A stretch of 64,000 nt of DNA, taken from Catellatospora vulcania. GTDB lineage: Bacteria > Actinomycetota > Actinomycetes > Mycobacteriales > Micromonosporaceae. The position numbers and the translations under genes are program-made. A model generated the notes under the pieces. That model ran no database searches. It saw only the letters and a program-made list of their open reading frames with translations, and was not told the origin of the DNA. This document shows positions 1 through 12,388 of the stretch, in pieces. The stretch is from the NCBI RefSeq assembly GCF_009720385.1, contig NZ_ML769301.1, positions 1-64,000 of the forward strand, written 5' to 3'. Positions within the stretch are counted from its first letter, which is position 1. The number at the start of each line of letters is the position of its first letter.

Positions 1-99
1 CTCACCAACCCGATCACCGGCAAGCACCGCCAGCACCGCCCGATACCGCTGCTCAACTTTCGACAACTCCGTCAGCGCCAATCCCGGCCTCCGGACCAC
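1..99 (-). CDS. IS481-like transposase, N-terminal 33 codons (cut by window edge)
   Basis: Reading the minus strand from a GTG at 99, with an in-frame TGA just upstream, gives 33 codons that include LTELSKVEQRYRAVLAVLAG. This resembles the start of IS481-family DDE transposases of actinomycetes, where an N-terminal helix-turn-helix follows directly. The rest of the gene, including the catalytic DDE triad, lies left of the window. Two near-identical 20-bp direct repeats immediately upstream look like the element's end. Family assignment is from pattern recognition on a short stretch. Whether the element is intact cannot be told. Confidence 0.6.
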   Translation of the reverse strand, partial: MVRRPGLALTELSKVEQRYRAVLAVLAGDRVGE

Positions 100-196
100 G
101 CGATGCCCGCAAACATCACGCGATCAAGAGGCCAAACTCAGCACCTGTCAAGCAGCTACTGGGACGCCGATGTCAAGCATCTACCGGGACAGCACA
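1..196 (-). mobile_element. Terminal part of an IS481-like insertion sequence
   Basis: Upstream of the transposase start lie two direct repeats, 146-165 and 171-190, identical at 18 of 20 positions and spaced 25 bp apart (TGTCAAGCA, then CTACTGGGAC or CTACCGGGAC). Read outward on the minus strand the region ends in TGTGCTGTCC near 196. Tandem transposase-binding repeats next to a TGT terminus fit an IS481-type end. The outer boundary is inferred; no target duplication can be checked because the other end is outside the window. Confidence 0.5.
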
Positions 197-644
197 GCGA
201 TCTGAGCTTTTCGGTTGCCGAATTAGTCTCTTTAGGATCAAGGCGGCGCTGACGCGCCGCACCGTGGCCGCTCGCCCTGCCCGCGCCTTGGGCCTTCGGC
301 CACAGCGCGGAGGGCGGCGGCCCGCACCCGCGTCAGGCGCCGCAACCCGATCCGAGGCGAATTCGGCATCGTGCCGTTCAACGGCTACGCCGTGTACTGG
401 TCGGCGGGCGTGCACGGCGACGGTGCGGCGCTGACCGGGGGTCGCCAGCGAGGACCGGGTCCAGGTCGCCGGAGCGGGTTCCGTCTGGCGCTGGTGGAAG
501 ACCGGCGGGGCGCTGCCCCGCCACCCCGGCCCGCCTCGGAGAGCAGCCGGGCTCCCCTCAGCAGGTCACCACACAGGCATCCCGAGAACCTCGGGACGGA
601 CGAAGCCTGCCCTGCCGAGGAGAGCCCTCACATCCGTCCAGCCG
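197..644. other. Stretch without a convincing gene
   Basis: Open frames exist on both strands (for example 371-685 on the plus strand), but none has a good ribosome binding site, a recognisable domain, or a codon pattern clearly better than its alternatives. The stretch lies between the IS481 end and the tRNA-Pro scar, so it is probably inactive cargo of the integrated element. Confidence 0.5.
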
Positions 645-1145
645 ATGACGCTTCAAAACGCGAAACGCCATCAAGAGGTGATTGACGACGCTGTGCGCTG
701 TGCCGACCATGGAGGCATGGCCCGTAGACCTCGAACCCCTGACTCGCGATGGGTGGGGTGGAGCATCGCGGGAATGGCGGCCGTCAACGCGATCGGTGAG
801 GCCGCGAAGGGTGCTACAGGCTTCGACAACCGGCCCACGGTGTTCCAGCTCGTGGCTCTCGGAGTTGCTGTGCTGGCTTCCGTGGTGATGGTGGTGCAGT
901 CGAGTCCGGCCAAAAAAAGCTCAGCTTCTCTACGACTTCTTGGTTCGCGCGTAGTCTGGTGCGCCATGGCACTCGCGGCAGCGGTTGTGCAACCGAGCCC
1001 AGCCACCGCTGGCAAACCCCACGAGTCAAAAAAATCGCTGATTCTTGCTTGCGAGAAAGAAAGACGTTCTCTGCTTGCAGGCAATCGAGGCGGATGGTTC
1101 GACACCATGCGTGCCAGGGGTGCGGGCAACCCACTGGGTGTCTAA
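645..1145 (+). CDS. Hypothetical small membrane protein of the integrated element
   Basis: Up to 166 codons. A start at 717 (MARRPRTPDSRWVGW) is equally possible. Two hydrophobic segments are visible: one around FQLVALGVAVLASVVMVV and a second around VVWCAMALAAAVV ending in a small-residue cleavage-like site. The C-terminal third is charged and Lys/Arg rich. Base composition between about 900 and 1250 is noticeably more A+T rich than the rest of the window, consistent with foreign origin. No family is recognised and no strong Shine-Dalgarno decides the start, so this may be a chance frame. Confidence 0.3.
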   Translation: MTLQNAKRHQEVIDDAVRCADHGGMARRPRTPDSRWVGWSIAGMAAVNAIGEAAKGATGFDNRPTVFQLVALGVAVLASVVMVVQSSPAKKSSASLRLLGSRVVWCAMALAAAVVQPSPATAGKPHESKKSLILACEKERRSLLAGNRGGWFDTMRARGAGNPLGV

Positions 1146-1251
1146 GTGAGTGTCAACGTCGGCGTACGTCGAGCGGCAGCCGAGAACGATGGCGTTCTTT
1201 CTCTCCAGCTCAACTGTTATGCAGACTGGCCAGAGATGCCAAGATCGTTGC

Positions 1252-1293
1252 CTGGGGGTCAAGGGGTCGTCGGTTCGAATCCGGCCAGCCCGA
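1252..1293 (+). other. 3' half of tRNA-Pro(GGG): integration scar (attR-like)
   Basis: From the anticodon loop onward the sequence folds as a tRNA 3' half: anticodon loop CTGGGGG, 3' anticodon strand TCAAG, variable loop, T stem GTCGG/CCGGC around loop TTCGAAT, acceptor strand CAGCCCG and discriminator A. The 5' half is missing: bases before 1252 do not pair as an anticodon stem and carry no D arm. This is what a site-specific integrase leaves when it uses the 3' end of tRNA-Pro, as known for pSAM2-type integrative elements of actinomycetes. Because the tRNA reads left to right, the element lies to the left of 1252 and older chromosome starts to the right. Confidence 0.75.
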
Positions 1294-1331
1294 CAGGGTA
1301 ATAAGCAGGTCAGAAGGCTGATCTCGATCAT

Positions 1332-1404
1332 GGTATCGGCCTTTCTTGCGTTCTGGGGACCAGATGGTGGGCTGGAAGCGGATCTTGGCCGCTGGTCAAG
1401 TAGC
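1332..1404 (+). repeat. Dispersed repeat, copy A
   Basis: This stretch resembles two others in the window, at 35268-35347 and 44680-44732. Shared blocks are GGGGACCAG, GGTGGGCTGGAA and GGTCAAGTAGCC, and copies A and C also share an upstream block TCGGCCTTTC/TTCTGC. GACCAG and CTGGTC within the copy are complementary and could close a hairpin. In one frame copies A and B both read VGWKRIL-x-AG-x-VA. It starts 39 bp after the tRNA-Pro scar. Function unknown. Confidence 0.55.
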
Positions 1405-1551
1405 CCGGTTTGCCGCCCACCGTAGGACGGATCGGGTCGCAACGGCGATAGTGGCGCACCACATGTCCGTATCTTCCGAGCTCGTGCCTACGCGACCTGG
1501 CGGAGTGATCGTAAAATCCGCGACAAACTGTCGGGCTGTGTGAGGGACCGG

Positions 1552-1983
1552 ATGATGACTTCGGAGTTCGAGCATCTACGTGCCGATGATGCCGTTCTCG
1601 CTGCCCGGCGCGACTTGGCGGAACGTGTCCGCGCGGCGCTCATGTATGCCGGCGTCCCGGCCTTCCCAAGCACCGGTGCGCTGGTTAGCGCGGGCGCCGA
1701 AATCGAGATCGACGCAGCCAGCGACGAGGCGGGAGGCGTGTATGTCTATTGGGCACCGTCCGGCGAACTGTCGAAGGCTGTTCGCGACAACTGGATGGCC
1801 GGTCGTACGAACGCCCCGGTCGTCGAACTCTTTGAATCAATTTCGCTGGCCATGCGCGACGCGTTGATCGAAATAGTCCGTCGTTCGGGTTTCCGCGTTC
1901 TCGCCGTTGACGACTACGCCATGGGACCTCCGGCAATCTTCGTACTCGGATCGAACGACGAAGGCGATGGCACCAGAGCCTGA
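1552..1983 (+). CDS. Conserved-style hypothetical protein, about 143 aa
   Basis: The protein starts MMTSEFEHLRADDAVLAARRDLAERV. The ATG at 1552 follows GAGGGACC, a fair ribosome binding site; the upstream in-frame GTG at 1540 lacks one. It has an amphipathic helical N-terminus, a middle strand-rich part (AEIEIDAASDEAGGVYVYW) and a C-terminal alpha/beta part ending at NDEGDGTRA. There is no signal peptide or membrane segment, so it is probably cytoplasmic. I recognise no family. It stands alone between the integration scar and a broken oxidoreductase gene. Confidence 0.6.
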   Translation: MMTSEFEHLRADDAVLAARRDLAERVRAALMYAGVPAFPSTGALVSAGAEIEIDAASDEAGGVYVYWAPSGELSKAVRDNWMAGRTNAPVVELFESISLAMRDALIEIVRRSGFRVLAVDDYAMGPPAIFVLGSNDEGDGTRA

Positions 1984-2109
1984 GACAGACCGGAGCAGGA
2001 GCAGCGCGATCGAGGCTCGGAATCCGGATCTGCCGTTAGTCTGCCCCCGTCGTGCCCAAGATGCCGACGCAGGGGACCAGGCGGGGACCACACGTCGTGC
2101 GTCTCGTCC

Positions 2110-2262
2110 TTAGAGCCTGTCGAAGAACGAAGGCATGTCCTGACCCGCTACGACGTCGATGATGACGTCGTAGCCTGCGGGATCGTCGGGCCCGCCTTCT
2201 CCGGAGCGGTCCAGCACGTGGGTCGCACCGAGGTCGCGTAGTCGACGACCGCGCGGCCGTGG
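2110..2262 (-). pseudogene. Fragment of a zinc-type (MDR) NADPH:quinone oxidoreductase
   Basis: Minus-strand translation gives RDLGATHVLDRS, a gap, then YDVIIDVVAGQDMPSFFDRL and a stop. This matches the stretch of medium-chain dehydrogenase/reductases after the Rossmann fold, where a GA-x-x-V(I/L)D motif and a (Y/F)DV(I/V)(I/L)D motif are typical. Full-length members have about 320 residues. Here only about 50 codons match, the frame is lost upstream, and the protein stops where relatives continue for some 80 residues. I read it as a relic. Confidence 0.6.
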
Positions 2263-2647
2263 GCGGTGACCCACGCCGACGCTCTGCGACTCACCCACCG
2301 CCGTCCGCCCACGTGGAGCGTGCAGCGAACGTGGGGCAACGGCCGACGCTGTACCGCGCTCGAATCGCACCGGCTGACAGCCGAACAACGGTCGTCATCG
2401 GGTGTGGCATCCGGGTGACTCGCCGGTGCGTCCGGAGACCGCCCGCAGCAGCGACCGACTGTGCCGTCGCGGAGCCGATCCCGGTGGCGCGACGCGTCGA
2501 AGGCCTGCATCGTGCAGCCGCGGTCGACGGACGACCGCAGCGCCCGGAGAGCTCGGCGGAGATGAGGTTAGGCGTCGCGGAGGCGGGTAGGGGAGGCGGA
2601 CGTGGTCAGGGCCTCGCTGGATCGGGGTGGTGTCAGGGGAGGCAGCG

Positions 2648-3940
2648 GTGGGGCAACCGCATTCTGTGTACGTTGAGCGCGCGCGCAAGCTGGTGATCGA
2701 CTTGGGTCAGTTACTGGCCGACGTCACCGCTGGGCAGGATGCCGCCGACGTACACCAGCGGCTGCTGGACCGCTTCGACGCCACCGACCACGACCGGCGT
2801 GTCGAAGCGATGGAACTCGGCCGGCACGAGTTCACCGACATGTGGAACGCGCTGCGCCACGGTCGGGACCTGCCGCCGACCGCGTGGGAACGGGTGGTGC
2901 TGCCCACTGTCGTGGCATTCGGCAACCCGCAGACCGAGAAGATCCACCTGGAGTTGGCCACCGCGTACTGGCTTGCCGCCCGCGCAGCGGTCGACGCCGT
3001 GCCGGACTTCTCCCGCGCCGTCGCCGAAATGGCCGCTGCCGAGGCGGCCACGCAGGTCCAGGCCGGCCCGCAGGCCTCGCCGGCCGCGTCGGTGCGGCCC
3101 GCGACAGCCGTCGAGGTCACGTTCGCGACGGCGATGCCGACTGCGGCCCGAGCTCGCTCGGCACGCAGCAGGCCCGGCCGTCGGGTGTTGATCGCGGTGG
3201 CGGTAGGTGTGCTGACCACCGTCACCGTAACGGTGCTGCTGCTCCACGGCCCGACCGTGGACACGCCGGTGGCGGCGGAGGCTGCTCTGCCCTCGCCGGA
3301 TCCGACGTCGGTGACGACGACCGGCGGTCCCGTTCCACCGATGCTGCCCACCACGCCGCCGTCCGCGAGTCCGCAGCCCTCCCCGATCATCACCGGCGCC
3401 CCTATGCCGTCGCCCGTCTGGTCCCCGCCGACGGCGTCGACCACGACACCGGGGGCGGCGCCGTCGGCGCCGCGGCAGTTGATCGCGGTCGCCGCCGACG
3501 CGCACAACATCTGGCTGTCATGGTCAGCGCCTGCAGCAGGCGGATCGGGCGGGGTGGCTTTCTACCGGATCCAGCGCGACGGGCAGTTCATCGGCTGGAC
3601 CAGCGACACCAGCGTCACCGTCACCGACTTGACACCCGCCACCACCTACACGTTTGCAGTCGTTGCGCGCAACGGTGCAGGCCTGCAGTCGGGCCCGAGC
3701 AATCAGATCACCGTCACCACCGCCCCCACCCCGCCCCAGCCGTCGCCGACGGCTGCGCCGTCGTCAGCGGACACGACATCACCGGCGCCATCACTGTCAC
3801 CGCCGCCGTCGTCCGAGCAGCCGCCGTCGCCGAGCGCCGCACCGGCCAGTGAACCCGCCGTACCGGCTGTGGAAACCTCCTTGGTGGTGCCCTCGTCGCC
3901 GACAGCGGTCATCGGATCCGGGCAGGCCGTCCGGACCTGA
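2648..3940 (+). CDS. Membrane-anchored protein with one extracellular fibronectin type III domain
   Basis: 430 aa from the GTG at 2648, chosen because AGGGGAGG lies 5 bases upstream; an earlier GTG at 2627 is possible. Residues 1-150 form a helical cytoplasmic part without a recognised domain. One transmembrane helix lies at about 180-199 after an Arg-rich stop (RSRPGRR). Then comes a long Pro/Ser/Thr linker, an FnIII domain at about 273-361 (APRQLIAVAADAHNIWLSW ... YTFAVVARNGAG) and a second Pro/Ser-rich tail. FnIII modules in actinomycetes usually mediate carbohydrate or cell-wall contacts. The helical N-terminus could be sensory or scaffold. The gene appears monocistronic. Confidence 0.75.
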   Translation: MGQPHSVYVERARKLVIDLGQLLADVTAGQDAADVHQRLLDRFDATDHDRRVEAMELGRHEFTDMWNALRHGRDLPPTAWERVVLPTVVAFGNPQTEKIHLELATAYWLAARAAVDAVPDFSRAVAEMAAAEAATQVQAGPQASPAASVRPATAVEVTFATAMPTAARARSARSRPGRRVLIAVAVGVLTTVTVTVLLLHGPTVDTPVAAEAALPSPDPTSVTTTGGPVPPMLPTTPPSASPQPSPIITGAPMPSPVWSPPTASTTTPGAAPSAPRQLIAVAADAHNIWLSWSAPAAGGSGGVAFYRIQRDGQFIGWTSDTSVTVTDLTPATTYTFAVVARNGAGLQSGPSNQITVTTAPTPPQPSPTAAPSSADTTSPAPSLSPPPSSEQPPSPSAAPASEPAVPAVETSLVVPSSPTAVIGSGQAVRT

Positions 3941-4086
3941 GACAGGCCCAGGCGATGGCTGGACGTGGCCATGGCGGCAGCCGGTAGACGCCCGGCGGGC
4001 CTGGCGTGACGGGCGTCACCGCGCCCGTGGGGTAAGCCGACCCCGACGGGGCTATAGGTGCATGGTCGTCAATCGAAGGGATCCGC

Positions 4087-4389
4087 ATGGACCAGGACAT
4101 GTTCTCGTTCGCAGACCTGCTCATGGTCGGAGCCGTCTGCCTGGCGCTCGGGGCCTTGGCGACGGTCGTGTTCCTGTCCTCGACACTGCACGAGATGCGC
4201 ACGGCGAGAAAGGCCGCAGCCCGCCAGCGCCGTGACGCGATGCAGCTGCTCCGCCTTGCCGAGCAGCCCGGTGGCCTCACCACCGACACCTGGGACGCCG
4301 ACCTGCTGCGCCGAGTGCAGCCCGCGCGCCTGCCTGTCAACCGCCCAGCCGTCCAGCCCGAGTCCGGCCCTCGCCACGGCGCGATGTGA
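4087..4389 (+). CDS. Small single-pass membrane protein
   Basis: 100 aa, with ATG preceded by GAAGGGA at good spacing. Residues 8-31 (ADLLMVGAVCLALGALATVVFL) form one transmembrane helix, followed by a basic cytoplasmic segment (RTARKAAARQRRD) and a Pro-rich tail. No domain is recognised. It lies 146 bp downstream of the FnIII anchor protein on the same strand and might be co-expressed, although a CTATAGG stretch just upstream could serve its own promoter. Confidence 0.55.
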   Translation: MDQDMFSFADLLMVGAVCLALGALATVVFLSSTLHEMRTARKAAARQRRDAMQLLRLAEQPGGLTTDTWDADLLRRVQPARLPVNRPAVQPESGPRHGAM

Positions 4390-4839
4390 GCACATCCCGG
4401 GTACGCAGCTGGAGTGTCGTCCGGGGGTCCGCGCAGCCCGGGTCGTCTTGATGTGGTGGCGGGCCAGAGCGAGGTGGCGGGTCGGCCGCATCGGGCCCGA
4501 CCGCCACGCAGCCGCCGTTTCGACGGGTGCGGTCCGACTCGCCCGCGCGGCAGCTTGGCTGCCGTAAGCGCCGGCGCCGCCCTGCACGCGGCCCAGGAGG
4601 GCTCGCCGGCCCACACCATCGAAGCGTCCCTCCATGCGCAGTCGCCGGTGTTCACGGACGCCGTCAGCAAGCATGACGGCCGCCGCCGAGAATGGGAACC
4701 GCCTGGTCTTCGTCGCTTCGCGGCGGGCTCTGCATGGGTTCGTCCTCGTCGCTGGGCTTTGGCACGCCGCCGGCATGGCCTTCCATCGGTCTCATTGATT
4801 AATGTGGATCGATTCTCGTCCGTCCGGGAAAGGCAGCCC
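4390..4839. other. Intergenic stretch without a convincing gene
   Basis: Frames are open on both strands because of the high G+C, but no ribosome binding site or domain is visible. A locally A+T-richer stretch just before 4810 (TTGATTAATGTGGATCG) probably holds the promoter of the secreted FnIII protein that starts at 4840. I could not place -35 and -10 boxes with confidence. Confidence 0.4.
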
Positions 4840-6312
4840 ATGCGACCGCCGCAACACCCGCTCACCCTGTCCGCCTCCGCACTCGTGCTCGCCGCCGCGC
4901 TCCTGACAGCGGGATCGCCCGCGTACGCCGACGGGACCGCCCCCGCGGCACCGCAGCGCCTGTCGGTGATCCCCGGCGCGACGTCGATGCGCCTGAGCTG
5001 GCAGCAGCCGCAAACCGGCTCCCGGGCCCGCTGGTTCCACGTGTACGAATCCGGAACGGTCGTCGCCCGCAACACCACGACGTCCGCGGTCCTGCACGTG
5101 GCCTTCAACTCCACCCACACCTACACGGTCACCGCCGTCGACGACGACGGCGACGAGTCGCCGGCAACCGCACCGGTGAGCGCGCACGCGTGGACCTCCG
5201 GCATGAACCCCGAATGCCAGCCCCCGGCCCCGCTGACGATCACGGTCACCGACGTGACGGCGTCGGCGGCGTCGGCGTCATGGCCGCGGCACCCGCTGTG
5301 GAACGACCTGGAGCTGCGGATCGGCTCCACCAGCCTCGGCCGGACACCGTTGACCAGTGTGCGGATCGGTGGCCTGGCGCCGCAGACCAGCTACAGCGTC
5401 GGGCTCTACCGCTACAACGGGTGTCTGCAGAGAACAGTCCCGGTAGCTCTGGGCAGCCTGACGACCGCCACCGGAAACGCCGAGCGCCCGGCCGCGCCGT
5501 CGGCGTTCACCGTCACCGACCGCACCGACTCCACGGTCCGGCTGGCCTGGACCGCGCCGAGTCCCCGACCGGCCCAGTACGCGGTGTACGACGGCGACAC
5601 GCTGGTCGCCCGGACCAGCAGCACCACCGCGACGGTCCGCCGGCTCTACCACGCCTCCCTCCACGCCTTCACCGTGACCGCGTTGGACGCCGGCGGCAAC
5701 GAGTCGATCCATACCCCGCCCGTGCCGGTCAGCACCGACCCGTGCCAGGCCAACCCGCCGCGGCCTGTCGGGCTCACCGCCACTGCGGTGTCGGCCTCGT
5801 CGGTGCGGCTGGGCTGGACCTTCCACTCGGCGGCAGCGTCCTACACCGTCTACGACGGCGACCGGCCGGTCGCCACCCCGACCGGCCCCCACGCCATGGT
5901 CACCGGACTGGCCTCCGGTTCCCGGCACAACCTGCGGATCTCCGCCACCCTGCCCGACAGCTGCGGCGAAACGCCGCGCAGCACCGCGGTCGCCGTGACG
6001 ACGCCTGCCGGACCCGACGCCCGGCCCTCCCCACCGGCCGGACTGACGCTCGTCGGCAACGCGCCGATCGACACCTCCACCACCTCGATCACCCTCACCT
6101 GGGCCGGATCGACCGGTGGGGCGCCCGCGACCGCCTACCGGATCTATGAGGGCGCCGTGCTCGCCGGCGAGGTCACCGGCACCCAGCTGTCACTGACCGT
6201 CGGGGCGGGCACCCGCCACACGTACTCAGTGGCCGCCGTGGACGCCGCAGGAAACGAGTCCGTGCAGAGCACACCCCTCGCCGTGCAGGCAGGGTACCTG
6301 CCACCTCCGTGA
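4840..6312 (+). CDS. Secreted protein built of about five fibronectin type III-like modules
   Basis: 490 aa. The ATG at 4840 follows GGGAAAGG and begins a classic signal peptide (MRPPQHPLTLSASALVL, then AGSPAYA cleavage near residue 30). The longer in-frame extension upstream has no RBS. The mature protein repeats the pattern AP-x-x-L-x-V ... V-x-L-x-W ... Y-x-V-Y-(D/E)-(G/S) ... Y-x-V-(T/A)-A-(V/L)-D, typical of FnIII modules, at about residues 36-120, 125-210, 215-300, 305-385 and 395-485. Pairs of cysteines occur in several modules. There is no catalytic domain, so a binding or adhesin-like function outside the cell is likely. It ends convergent with the glucosidase gene. Confidence 0.75.
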   Translation: MRPPQHPLTLSASALVLAAALLTAGSPAYADGTAPAAPQRLSVIPGATSMRLSWQQPQTGSRARWFHVYESGTVVARNTTTSAVLHVAFNSTHTYTVTAVDDDGDESPATAPVSAHAWTSGMNPECQPPAPLTITVTDVTASAASASWPRHPLWNDLELRIGSTSLGRTPLTSVRIGGLAPQTSYSVGLYRYNGCLQRTVPVALGSLTTATGNAERPAAPSAFTVTDRTDSTVRLAWTAPSPRPAQYAVYDGDTLVARTSSTTATVRRLYHASLHAFTVTALDAGGNESIHTPPVPVSTDPCQANPPRPVGLTATAVSASSVRLGWTFHSAAASYTVYDGDRPVATPTGPHAMVTGLASGSRHNLRISATLPDSCGETPRSTAVAVTTPAGPDARPSPPAGLTLVGNAPIDTSTTSITLTWAGSTGGAPATAYRIYEGAVLAGEVTGTQLSLTVGAGTRHTYSVAAVDAAGNESVQSTPLAVQAGYLPPP

Positions 6313-6362
6313 TGCACGGCCGTCCGGGCCGCGGCGACACCGTCCCGCCGTGGCCCGGCCGT

Positions 6363-6391
6363 CCCCGCCGGGGACGAGCGTCCCGGCGGGG
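6363..6391. terminator. Bidirectional hairpin between convergent genes
   Basis: CCCCGCCGGGGAC and GTCCCGGCGGGG form a near-perfect stem around a four-base loop. It sits between the convergent FnIII and glucosidase genes. It has no clear T tract, as is common for actinomycete terminators. Confidence 0.6.
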
Positions 6392-6425
6392 CGTGTGCCG
6401 TGACGAGCCGGTGGTCCGGCGCAGG

Positions 6426-9065
<2,640 letters not shown>

Positions 9066-9251
9066 GTGCCCATCATCGGCACGGCGGATGGACGCCGCGC
9101 CGGTTTCAGCATTTCCCCGCGGTACGACTCATCGCCGCTTCCGGCCGGGGCGCCGGTCGCCGCCGGAGACCGGTCCGCCGCCGGGCTGACCGACTCTGGT
9201 GTCGTCGGCAGCACCCGCCGACCCGGCCGGCCGGCAGGCGCGCCATTGACT

Positions 9252-9264
9252 CCGAAACTTTCGG
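9252..9264. promoter_or_regulatory. Perfect 13-bp palindrome of the xylanase-operator type
   Basis: CCGAAACTTTCGG is a perfect palindrome around a central C. The core CGAAACTTTCG is the repeated palindrome described upstream of Streptomyces xylanase genes and bound by a specific regulator. It lies between the divergent glucosidase (187 bp from its start) and GH11 xylanase (384 bp from its start), so it could serve either or both. Identity of the regulator is not visible here. Confidence 0.6.
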
Positions 9265-9410
9265 TGTCCCTGTCGAGACTTGCTGACCGTCGAGTGAACC
9301 ACGGTGTGGTGAGTGCCCCGACCCACGGCGGACCATCCCTGCCGGCATCCGGTTTCTATGCCTATCTTGCAGGCATTATATGAAAGGCCAGTCTGATGAG
9401 GATTCCGATA

Positions 9411-9454
9411 ACTTCCGGAAGTCGTTGACAGTCCCGTCGGGACGGTCCGATACT
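9411..9454 (+). promoter_or_regulatory. Promoter of the GH11 xylanase with two inverted repeats
   Basis: TTGACA at 9425-9430 and GATACT at 9449-9454 are spaced 18 bp and fit a housekeeping sigma promoter. The spacer itself holds the inverted repeat GTCCC-GTC-GGGAC (9431-9443), and a perfect 12-bp palindrome ACTTCCGGAAGT (9411-9422) abuts the -35 box. The layout suggests direct control by one or two repressors. It would leave a leader of nearly 190 nt before the GTG start. Confidence 0.6.
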
Positions 9455-9635
9455 GCGTGCATCCATGAATGTCAACGTCCGGCGGATCTGGGCCGTGGCC
9501 ACGAGCTGGTACCCGCCTGTCGGACCGCGCCCACACCTTCCCGGCAGGGTCCGCTACGTGACGGCCGCATGTCCCGCGGCCCACGACCGCATCGAGCCGA
9601 GCCCCGCAGCCCGCCCGAAGGCTGCCCTCCAGTAA

Positions 9636-10769
<1,134 letters not shown>

Positions 10770-10803
10770 ACTGCGCAGACGGCGTAGCCGTTCCACCGTG
10801 GAG

Positions 10804-10843
10804 CGGCCCCCGGCCGGGCGGAGCCACCGCCGGCCGGGGGCCG
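10804..10843 (+). terminator. Terminator of the xylanase gene
   Basis: The 14-bp perfect arms CGGCCCCCGGCCGG and CCGGCCGGGGGCCG are separated by 12 bases, starting 34 bp after the xylanase stop codon. There is no clear T tract. Confidence 0.75.
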
Positions 10844-11050
10844 TGTGCGACCTGGTCCGAGGCTGCCCGAGGGCCGTGACGGCGTCCGCGGTGACGGCGG
10901 CAGGCATGGAGGAACCAGAAACCCGGCGGGTTGTCGGGGGGCGTGGGAAACCAGACGCACTGGTACGGACAGGCTGACTGTCGGATAGCCGAACTGGTGG
11001 CAGTCGCCCATCGCACAGTGTGTCGGCTGCCGCGGCCGCATGCTCGGTCG

Positions 11051-12169
11051 ATGGCGGACACTGCGGCCGGGCTGTCCCGGCGACGGGCACTGGCGGGCCT
11101 AGGCGGGCTCGCGGCGCTGACCCTGCTGCCGGGCTGCCGGGAGGCGATCGAGGCGGCGGCTGGCAGCTGCCCGGAGGATCCGGCCGAGTCCGGGGGAGTC
11201 ACCTGGAACCCCGACATCGGCCGCCCCGTGTTCTGGGGCGTTCAGGACCTGACCGCGGCCTCCCACGGTACGCCGCGCGACCTGCGCGTGTACTACCCGA
11301 GCTACGACGGCGCGACCGCGAACGCACCCATGCTCAAGCTGTGCCTGACGAAGTGGCCGATGGTGCTGTTCCTGCACGGGCAGCCGCCGCAGGGCGTCCC
11401 GAACACCGGCTACCACACGCGCTGGGAGCGATTCGCGGCGGTGCTGGCCCGATGCGGATACGTGGTGGTCGTGCCCAGCCACACCGCGGTCCTGTCGCAG
11501 GGCACCGACGACCCCGCCATCGCAGCGGCGGGCGCGGACCTGGCCTGGGTACGCACCCAGTGGGAGCACCGGCGCTGGGTCGACACGCGACCCGAGTCGA
11601 CCGCCGTGGTCGGCCACTCCTACGGCGGAGTGCTGGGCTCGCGGGTGATGGCGGCCAACCCGGGGTTCGCCGCGTTCGCCAGCCTCGGCGCGCCGTACGC
11701 CGAGCTGAACGACCGGCAGGCGGTGCTCACCGCGATCGGTCGACCGACGTTCTTCGCCTGGGCCGACGGCGACGGCCTGGGTCTGGTCTTCGAGGACCTG
11801 GACAAGCCGACAAAGGTCTGGGACAGCCTGCCCCAGCCCCGCTACGCGGCCGTGTACCAGGGCGAGCACTTCGACTACCTGCGCGCGGCCGACACGGGCT
11901 CGGCCCTGCGCGGCCCGTGCCCGCTGGTCGGCGGTGCGATGGCGGACTTGGTCGCGCTGTTCCTGTCTGCGCACCTGCCGGTGCCGCTGGGCCGAACCCG
12001 GGTCGGTGACGACCTGGAACCGCCGCAGGTGGACCTGAGCCCGGAGCAGGAGCGGTTCGCCGGTGCGCACCTGCAGGGCGTCGCGCAGTTCCAGGCGGCC
12101 CCGGGCTGCCGCCTCGACCTGCGCTGGAACCTCGACGGCCGGACCGGCTCCCGCCGCCTCGGCGCCTGA
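11051..12169 (+). CDS. Tat-exported lipoprotein alpha/beta hydrolase
   Basis: 372 aa from the ATG at 11051. The first 29 residues combine a twin-arginine motif (SRRRALAGLGG) with a lipobox LLPGC (Cys29), so it is probably folded before export and lipid-anchored outside the membrane. The alpha/beta-hydrolase core shows the oxyanion strand FLHGQ (107-111), the nucleophile elbow GHSYGG with Ser190, an acid region AWADGDG and a late His in GEHFDY. It resembles chlorophyllase/dienelactone hydrolase-like esterases acting on polyesters or small esters; the substrate is not predictable. It is probably a single gene; the upstream 280 bp holds no other frame I trust. Confidence 0.8.
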   Translation: MADTAAGLSRRRALAGLGGLAALTLLPGCREAIEAAAGSCPEDPAESGGVTWNPDIGRPVFWGVQDLTAASHGTPRDLRVYYPSYDGATANAPMLKLCLTKWPMVLFLHGQPPQGVPNTGYHTRWERFAAVLARCGYVVVVPSHTAVLSQGTDDPAIAAAGADLAWVRTQWEHRRWVDTRPESTAVVGHSYGGVLGSRVMAANPGFAAFASLGAPYAELNDRQAVLTAIGRPTFFAWADGDGLGLVFEDLDKPTKVWDSLPQPRYAAVYQGEHFDYLRAADTGSALRGPCPLVGGAMADLVALFLSAHLPVPLGRTRVGDDLEPPQVDLSPEQERFAGAHLQGVAQFQAAPGCRLDLRWNLDGRTGSRRLGA

Positions 12170-12388
12170 CGGGTCGCCGGCTCCCCACCGCCGGCATCGG
12201 CGCGGACGAAGCAAGCCTGACCCGGGCCGCCCTCGACAGCCGGGCGGATCGGCCGGACCGCGCGTTCTGCACCGGTGGAGGCCGACCGGCCGTGCCGAAC
12301 AGGCCCTGCGAGCATCTCCTACGATGAGGTTCACCGTGGTTCCGGGTCTCCAGCCACATCCACCTTTCGCGCGCGAATCGGAGGCACC

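Noticed and set aside
1026..1442. 138-codon minus-strand frame containing AGRIRTDDPLTPRQ
   Set aside because: RIRTDDPLTP is the well-known spurious translation of a tRNA 3' half on the reverse strand; here it is the antisense of the tRNA-Pro scar.
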